From Blepharisma japonicum (taxonomy: Eukaryota; Ciliophora; Heterotrichea; Heterotrichida; Blepharismidae): DNA of 64,000 nucleotides. Under the pieces are notes generated by a model. The model was not told the origin of the DNA, did no database searches, and was given only the letters and a program-made list of their open reading frames with translations. Below are positions 58,147 through 64,000 of this stretch, one piece after another (within the stretch, counting starts at the first letter, position 1; each line of letters begins with the position of its first letter). The position numbers and the translations under genes were made by a program. The stretch is from assembly GCA_949751835.1 (NCBI GenBank), contig CATKHK010000003.1, positions 744,001-808,000 of the forward strand, in the 5' to 3' direction.

Positions 58147-60366
58147 ATGGAAAACTTAAATCCCTATGAAACTAATGATCATAACCCTACAATTTTAACA
58201 ACTATTGAATGCAAGGCTTTGCAAATCCCCAAAAAGCGAGGATTCAGAAGTTTCTTAAAGTTCATTTCAAAGGACATGGAAAAATCGTTTCAATACCTGA
58301 TGATTAGCGAAGAGAAGCATATGTACAAAGTGTCTGAAAACTTAGGGGAAAAACTGCTTGATTATTTATGAAGTTATTATGCTTTGTGCTTAGTATATCT
58401 ACTTATTTATATAATTTCATATGTAGAGGATGATTCTTCATCAAGTAGCTTGACTTGCCAGATTTCGTTAATTTGTGGTCAAATGATCATAAACTCTTTG
58501 ATTTATTGGCTTGGATTTTCAACGAATATTTTTAGAATTTTGAGAATTCAAGTTTTGTCATTTTCTTATATCATATTAGGAACTGCTTTGATACTTAATA
58601 ATGGGCCGGTTCAAGCGTGAATGCTTGACGAGAAATCTGAGACATATTTTTCATGCCTGCCCGGCCTTTTAGTCCTTTTAACAATATCACAGTTTATAAC
58701 ACATTTCAGCTTTGCTAATTATTTCAGAGATAATGCCATCATCGCATCAATTTATATTGTGCTTCATCTTTTCTCTGATCAAAAACTTGCTGTTACACTA
58801 TTTGAATTTGGGATTTTCGTCTTAAGGATTTTATTCGAAACGCGAAAATTTTACATCAAAGAACTTACATTACGTCACAGATTTTACAATAAGCAGGCAT
58901 GAAGTGAAAAAGTTGTGGACTCAGCAAGATCAGAACCACAAACAGAAATTGAAGGAATTACTGAATTTTTGTGTGAGTGTTTAACACTCGCGAAATCTTT
59001 GAAGCATAGCCCAAATGAAATTGAAGATAAAGCTACATTGATTGCTGAGCGAGTTAAAAAAGTCCTTCAAGTTTTGAAATCCAAAGCAAATATCTATACT
59101 CCGAATATTGAAGTAATTACAAGAAATATGACTGAAGAAGACAAATTATTTGTAAAACAAACGATTATTGAAACTTCAGGTAAAGAAGTCTCGTCATCTA
59201 AGACAAAAATTAAAAAAAGAGACACTGATAGGATAAAGCTGATAACAAAAACTTATAATTTCCAAGAATTAGAAGGCATATTAAAACAGCTTGGAAATAA
59301 TTGAAATTTCGATATGTTTTTCTTAAAAGACTGCTCAAATGGAAAGCCTCTAGCGACTATTGGTAAATATTGTATAGATAAATATGTCCTAGATGAGCTG
59401 CTTAGTGTGAATGAAAATATCATCGCAAACTTTTTCGATAGGCTTGAATCTCAATATAATGAAAATCCTTATCATAACTCTACACATGGGGCCGATGTTC
59501 TTGCCTCTGTGATGTATTTTATTAAAAAATCAGCTTTATCTGAACTTTTAGCTGATATCGACCTCTTAGCTGTAATTGTAGCTACCCTTGGACATGATGT
59601 AGGCCATCCTGGCCTCACAAATCGTTTCCTCATTAATAATCATGATACTCTTGCTATAGAATATAACGACATTTCAGTGCTAGAAATGATGCACAGCTCA
59701 TCAATTTTTATTATCATGAAAGCACTTGATGCTGATATTTTCCAAAATTTATCAGCAGAAAACTATACAACTGTCAGAAAATTAATTATAGAAATGGTCT
59801 TAGGCACTGATATGAGCAAACATTGGGATTTCCTCACAACTTTTAAAGCAAAAAATGTCAATGGACATTTGAAAAAATTAGAAACAGCAGACGAAAAAAT
59901 TGATGTGCTAAAGATTATTGTTAAGAGTGCAGATATTGGCCACTCCGCTAAATCTCAAGATTTGCATAAAAAATGAAGCTTTTTAGTCATTGAAGAATTT
60001 TTCAACCAAGGGGATATCGAGAAGCTAAAAAATTTACCAATATCGATGTATTGTGACAGAAATAACACTGATATTCCAAAATCTCAGATAGGGTTTATTA
60101 AAAATATTGTGCTCCCGCTATATGAAGTTATGTCAAGTTATTTAGCTTCTGATTCAATTGAAGAAAATTGTGTCAAGGAAATACAAAATAATTTGGTGAT
60201 GTGGGAAAATGAAACTTTTGCGATACGATGCAAAACAATGGTGCCTGCGAATGAAACACTGGTAGTAGAAAGGCTAGATGTAGAAAGCCCTGGAGAGAGG
60301 AAAACTAGGAGGTATGGGACTTCACGTGCTTTACTTGATCCTACGAAAATTTCGTGGGAAGATTAA
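58147..60366 (+). CDS. Membrane class I cyclic-nucleotide phosphodiesterase
   Basis: 739 residues from ATG at 58147, with five TGA-Trp codons joining the pieces. The frame is open upstream to 58099 (MIRILIFTLF), but that stretch is AT-rich like a leader, so the later ATG was preferred. Residues about 75-235 hold several membrane helices; then comes a coiled linker and the PDE domain (about 385-720). HD-type metal residues are present: YHNSTHGADV near 441, GHDVGHPGLTN near 482, and SADIGHS near 594 with the metal Asp. It hydrolyses cAMP and/or cGMP; specificity cannot be told. It fits with the many cyclic-nucleotide signalling proteins of ciliates. Ends ISWED. Confidence 0.93.
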
Positions 60367-62382
60367 ATCCTTTTTGTTCAAAAGAAATAATTTCAACTAA
60401 AATTAAGTAATAATTGGGTAAAAAAAGAATGATTTCTAATCTTTCTGTCTTCCTTTTACAAAATCTGGGGAAAAAAAAAATTTAACTCAAAAATATGGTT
60501 AAACTAAACAAATAGTTATTGGAGATGTGAGTATTATAAAATTAATTTTAAGATGGATTTTTGATATTGTCAAGCCTATGCATCAATAATATTAGTTTTT
60601 ATGTAATAAGCATTCGATACATTATATTGAATTATGCAACTCGAATGGCCAAATTTCTTTCAACATCAACGGAAAACTAAAAGCACTTTAAAAGGGCTTA
60701 ATGATATTGAGCAACTCCTAAATATAAAAATATAGGAGCCATAATCCTCAAAAGATTTTGGATCAAGGCAGGGGCAATCTTTATAAAAAAATATTTCAGT
60801 CTTATTGATAACTAAAAAATTATCATCTAAATAAGAGCTAATTTTAATCCATATTTTTTAACTGCAAACTCAATTTGTATACAAAACCCTAGACATTATC
60901 GCTTCGATACAAAAAATCAGAATTTTATATTAGCCATCTCTACGAAAATGAAATGTTTTTCAAGAAGTTTCCCTTCTCTCTTAGTTATGAATCTATTACA
61001 GATGAAGCTATACTGCTCAAAAGAAAAAAAGATATCATTTTAGTTCACTCGGTATCCCGAGTTTTAAGTAGAAGAATCAAATCATAAAATATCAAAGATA
61101 TAGAATTGAGCTATTAATTTGGCTGTGAGGAGTTTATTTATAAGCTTAATAAAAATTCTTATTCCCTTAGGAATTAAAATTCAAATGAAGTGAAAGGATA
61201 TTGGTTTGCGTGGGTTCCCTCTTTTCAATCTAAAAAAATCCAAGCTAGGGCACAACTTTGATCTATATATGAGGTAATAATGATTTTTTCATTAGGCTAT
61301 ATTTAATTATAGGAAAGATTGGAAATGCAGTCTGTTCAGAGAAAATAGTGACAGAACGTAATAAGGCATTTTTCTTAGTATTGGAGAAAATTAATAATCC
61401 ATAATTAATTTAATACCTCTTAATTTTTCAATGCCATATGCTGTGTTGGATTGAGCGAGGCATAAGTCTTTACAAAGTAATAGATTTCTCCTTTATTAAT
61501 TTCTTAATTCAATAATACTAAGCAACACAATTAAATAAAGTATATATTTAATTACATGCATTTCTATTTAGAAGCTTAAAGCTGAGGAGATATAAAAGTC
61601 TAACTTTTTTTTTATTTTTTAAGTTTGCATTTAAATGAATACAGAAAGTTATATATTTAGCTTATAGATTTCGCTTGCACTGCTTTTTTTAAATTTTATG
61701 GCAACCCTATTAAGAAAAATATTTTTGATAGAATGGTAAATTAAATCTTGTGAATTAAAAAAAAATTCATCTTAGACTAAATTAGCTCAGCATTGATTAT
61801 GACTTCTAATACTTTCCTTAGTTTTAATCACCATATTTATTTGATTTTAGCAATTCTAGAAAAGTCTAAATATTAGGTATTAGCAAACAATTTATGTCCT
61901 CATCTCCAAATGCATAGTGACCCTTTTAAGCACACATAGAAATTAAAAATACGAATTAAATTGAATTTTATTTAAAAAATATGCCTTTATGGAAGCTATG
62001 CTATTAATATATTAATAAGAATTTGATTTGTATAAAAATTAAAATCAATAAGCAATTTAAGAATGATATATTTTTATAATGGCTTACAATTTAATAAATA
62101 ACAAAAAATAAGGCAAGGAAAAGCGCGATTTTTAAATATTAAGATCCAGTGAGGTGAAGCTATCTCTGTTATCATTATCATAAAATATAAAATCCAAAAT
62201 AATATTTTAAACAAATATCTCAATAATTGGTATTTTAAGGCCCTAAACTGCGATCCTTTTGTTCATTTATTATTTAGTGAATTCACGACATTTCTTAAAT
62301 TGTACAAATATCTTACTTATATGAATTTAAATCTCCAATCCCTCGATTTGTAATTTATTTTTTATTCGAATATTCTAATAAA
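60367..62382. other. Long intergenic region, 2.0 kb
   Basis: AT-rich with no open frame of weight. I saw no tRNA, repeat or folded island. Such length is unusual beside the tight convergent pairs elsewhere. Confidence 0.5.
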
Positions 62383-63663
62383 ATGCAGTCCATATTTGCA
62401 GAGGCAGACACCACTCTTCACAATGGCAAAAATTTTTGAATTCCTTATAACCAAGCGTGCTTGCCTATTATTTATGAAGGCTATCTAACAGAGATAACTG
62501 AGATCGGCCCTGCTATGAATTACTACCTATTGAATAAGCATTATTTACTTAAGCTAAATAAAGGCTCAATTATTGTCGAAAGAATGACGATCCTTAAATG
62601 GAAAAGGGTTACACCCTTCAGAGATAACAGAGAAAACCCTAAATATGGGTTCAAACTTGGCCACAATGACAATTATAGGATATTTTACGTAAATAGCGAG
62701 GAAGAGCTGGACATATGAATCAATGCGCTAAGTTTTGTAGGAATAATTGACAACATAGAAAAAGATTATTCAATGGTCAGAGAAATCGGAAAAGGGTCAT
62801 TTGCAAGAGTGTTTTTAGGCATTGAAAACTCCAGCTCTCACGAATTCGCTATTAAGTGTTTTAATAAGATGGACTTGTGAAACAGAAAAAATGGCATTAA
62901 GCATTTACTGAATGAAATAGATGTCATGAGAAAACTCGACCACCCCAATATACTCAAGCTATTTAGGGTATATGAAGACTGCGATAAAGTGTATCTAGTC
63001 TTAGAGTATGCTGAAGGTGGGGATCTTAGAAAAAGACTATCTGAATGCAAAAAATATCCTGAAGAAGCAGCGATCAAATTTATTCAAAAACTATTGAGGG
63101 TTGTTGATTATATGAAATCTCTTAATATAGTGCACAAAGACATCAAGCTAGAAAACATTCTTTTAACGAGCCCTAGTGACAATAGTAATTTTAAACTCGC
63201 TGACTTTGGACTTGCCAGCGAATGTGAAGGCTATCTTGAAGGAAAATGTGGGTCATTAGGCTACGTAGCTCCTGAGATCCTCTGAGGAATGAAATATAGC
63301 TTCAATGTTGATGTCTTCAGCACTGGAATCGTGTTTTTTGCCCTCATCGCTGGCCGAAGTCCATTTTATGGGAAAAATGCCAACGAGATTTACCTTAAAA
63401 ACCTGAACTGTAATATTCAATTCAACGAAAAGTGTTGAATAAATATTAAAATTCCAACAATTAACATGATCCAAAAACTCACAAATAAAGACCCGTCTTT
63501 CAGGCCTCTTGCGAAGCATGCATTAAGAAACGCTTTATTTGAGGAAGTAGATAGTGATTATAACTATCAAATCAATTTATCGCCTTTGACGTATTTATTG
63601 ACCAAACAAAGCAATGAAAAAAGTTGGCTTGAAATTAAAGAAGACCTAAACTGTTTAATTTAA
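62383..63663 (+). CDS. PH-like domain plus CAMK-like kinase (PHK-9), atypical catalytic loop
   Basis: 426 residues from ATG at 62383 (MQSIFAEADTT); five TGA-Trp codons. PH-like 1-118: GYLTEITEIG, YYLLNKHYLLKL, LKWKRVTPF (TGG), YGFKLGHNDNYRIFYVNSEEELDIW. Kinase from about 130: GKGSFA loop, AIKCFNK, ADFGLASE, GSLGYVAPEIL (where others have GSPGY). The catalytic loop reads VHKDIKLEN, so the HRD Arg is Lys. The Asp base and DFG are kept, so activity is possible but RD-type regulation of the activation loop is probably lost. It lies on the opposite strand to the main array. Confidence 0.92.
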
Positions 63664-63845
63664 AATACAAAGCTTTTAGATAACTTTTTAGGACTGCTAA
63701 TAATTTTTAAGAAAAATGGAATTAATTAATATAAATTTTGGCAATTATTGTTCAGTAAATCAATATATTTTTAAAATTCGTAATTTTTTCTACTCAACAG
63801 TGAAAACAGTTATTTTATAATGTCAGAAATATTGCAATAAAAAAA
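63664..63845. other. Short AT-rich spacer
   Basis: Gap between two tandem PH-kinase genes; nothing seen. Confidence 0.4.
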
Positions 63846-64000
63846 ATGTTTAAAGAATCCGATATAAAATCGCGTAAGGAAGAACATGAATTTTGGTCGT
63901 TATACTTCTCAACTGGCAATGATGCCAGATATAGTGGCAGACTTTTTGAACGATCCAGGTCAGGGGTGTTAAAAGAGCGCTGCTTTCAGCTGACCAGCCA
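63846..64000 (+). CDS. PH-kinase family gene, 5' part only (PHK-10)
   Basis: From ATG at 63846 the frame stays open to the window edge (51 codons): MFKESDIKSRKEEHEFWSLY, then YSGRLFERSRSGVLKERCFQLTS. This is the start of the PH-like domain seen in PHK-1 to PHK-9 (F-x-E-x-D, then F-W, a G-x-L-x-x-x-S strand and a strand like YSLTSKFLIK). The kinase part is expected beyond the window. The family therefore continues downstream. Confidence 0.7.
   Translation, partial: MFKESDIKSRKEEHEFWSLYFSTGNDARYSGRLFERSRSGVLKERCFQLTS

Noticed and set aside
1-64000. Telomere repeats, CRISPR arrays, insertion sequences, retroelement proteins
   Set aside because: No repeat units of the heterotrich telomere type, no regularly spaced repeats and no transposase or reverse-transcriptase motifs were seen.

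Overview
The window reads as nuclear (probably macronuclear) DNA of a heterotrich ciliate close to Blepharisma. Three things seen in the sequence point there. UGA must be read as Trp: conserved Trp positions alternate between TGA and TGG among paralogues, while UAA and UAG end genes. Spliceosomal introns are tiny: nine of the ten I placed are 15 nt and one is 16 nt, of the form GTA...AG with an A at position 10. DNA is very AT-rich, and genes usually converge with gaps of 11 to 70 bp. No telomere repeat is present, so the window is internal. The genus is an inference.

Layout. 0-0.6 kb: small unrecognised gene. 1.0-10.2 kb: tandem pair of large multi-pass membrane proteins with a PAS-like domain (tiny-macrocysts/TmcB type). 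10.2-18.5 kb: unknown gene, V-ATPase subunit a, NT-C2/coiled-coil protein with three introns, basic acidic-patch protein, large MORN-repeat protein. 19.1-24.0 kb: small acylated-looking coiled-coil protein, an intergenic stretch holding a strongly folded candidate non-coding RNA (about 20,553-20,808), coiled-coil protein, lipidation-motif metallo-beta-lactamase-fold hydrolase, cilium-type P/G-rich protein. 25.0-27.2 kb: membrane hybrid histidine kinase. 27.3-44.9 kb: array of seven minus-strand genes and one pseudogene, each with an N-terminal PH-like domain fused to a CAMK-like kinase. 46.1-48.3 kb: RING protein and mitochondrial citrate synthase. 49.0-54.1 kb: two ABCG half-transporters and one decayed copy. 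54.2-55.1 kb: protein ending in a CaaX-like motif. 55.3-56.7 kb: another PH-kinase gene. 58.1-60.4 kb: membrane cyclic-nucleotide phosphodiesterase. 62.4 kb to the end: two more PH-kinase genes on the plus strand, the last cut by the window edge.

How it fits together. The window is rich in signalling: a locally amplified PH-kinase family (nine complete genes, one partial, one pseudogene), a two-component hybrid kinase, a PDE and PAS-bearing membrane proteins. Tandem duplication, probable gene conversion and decay can all be seen in progress. The most novel items are the PH-kinase array, introns without in-frame stops revealed by paralogue comparison, and two folded GC-elevated islands that may be RNA genes. 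All gene models below were built by reading TGA as Trp and removing the mini-introns; functions are from recognisable motifs only.
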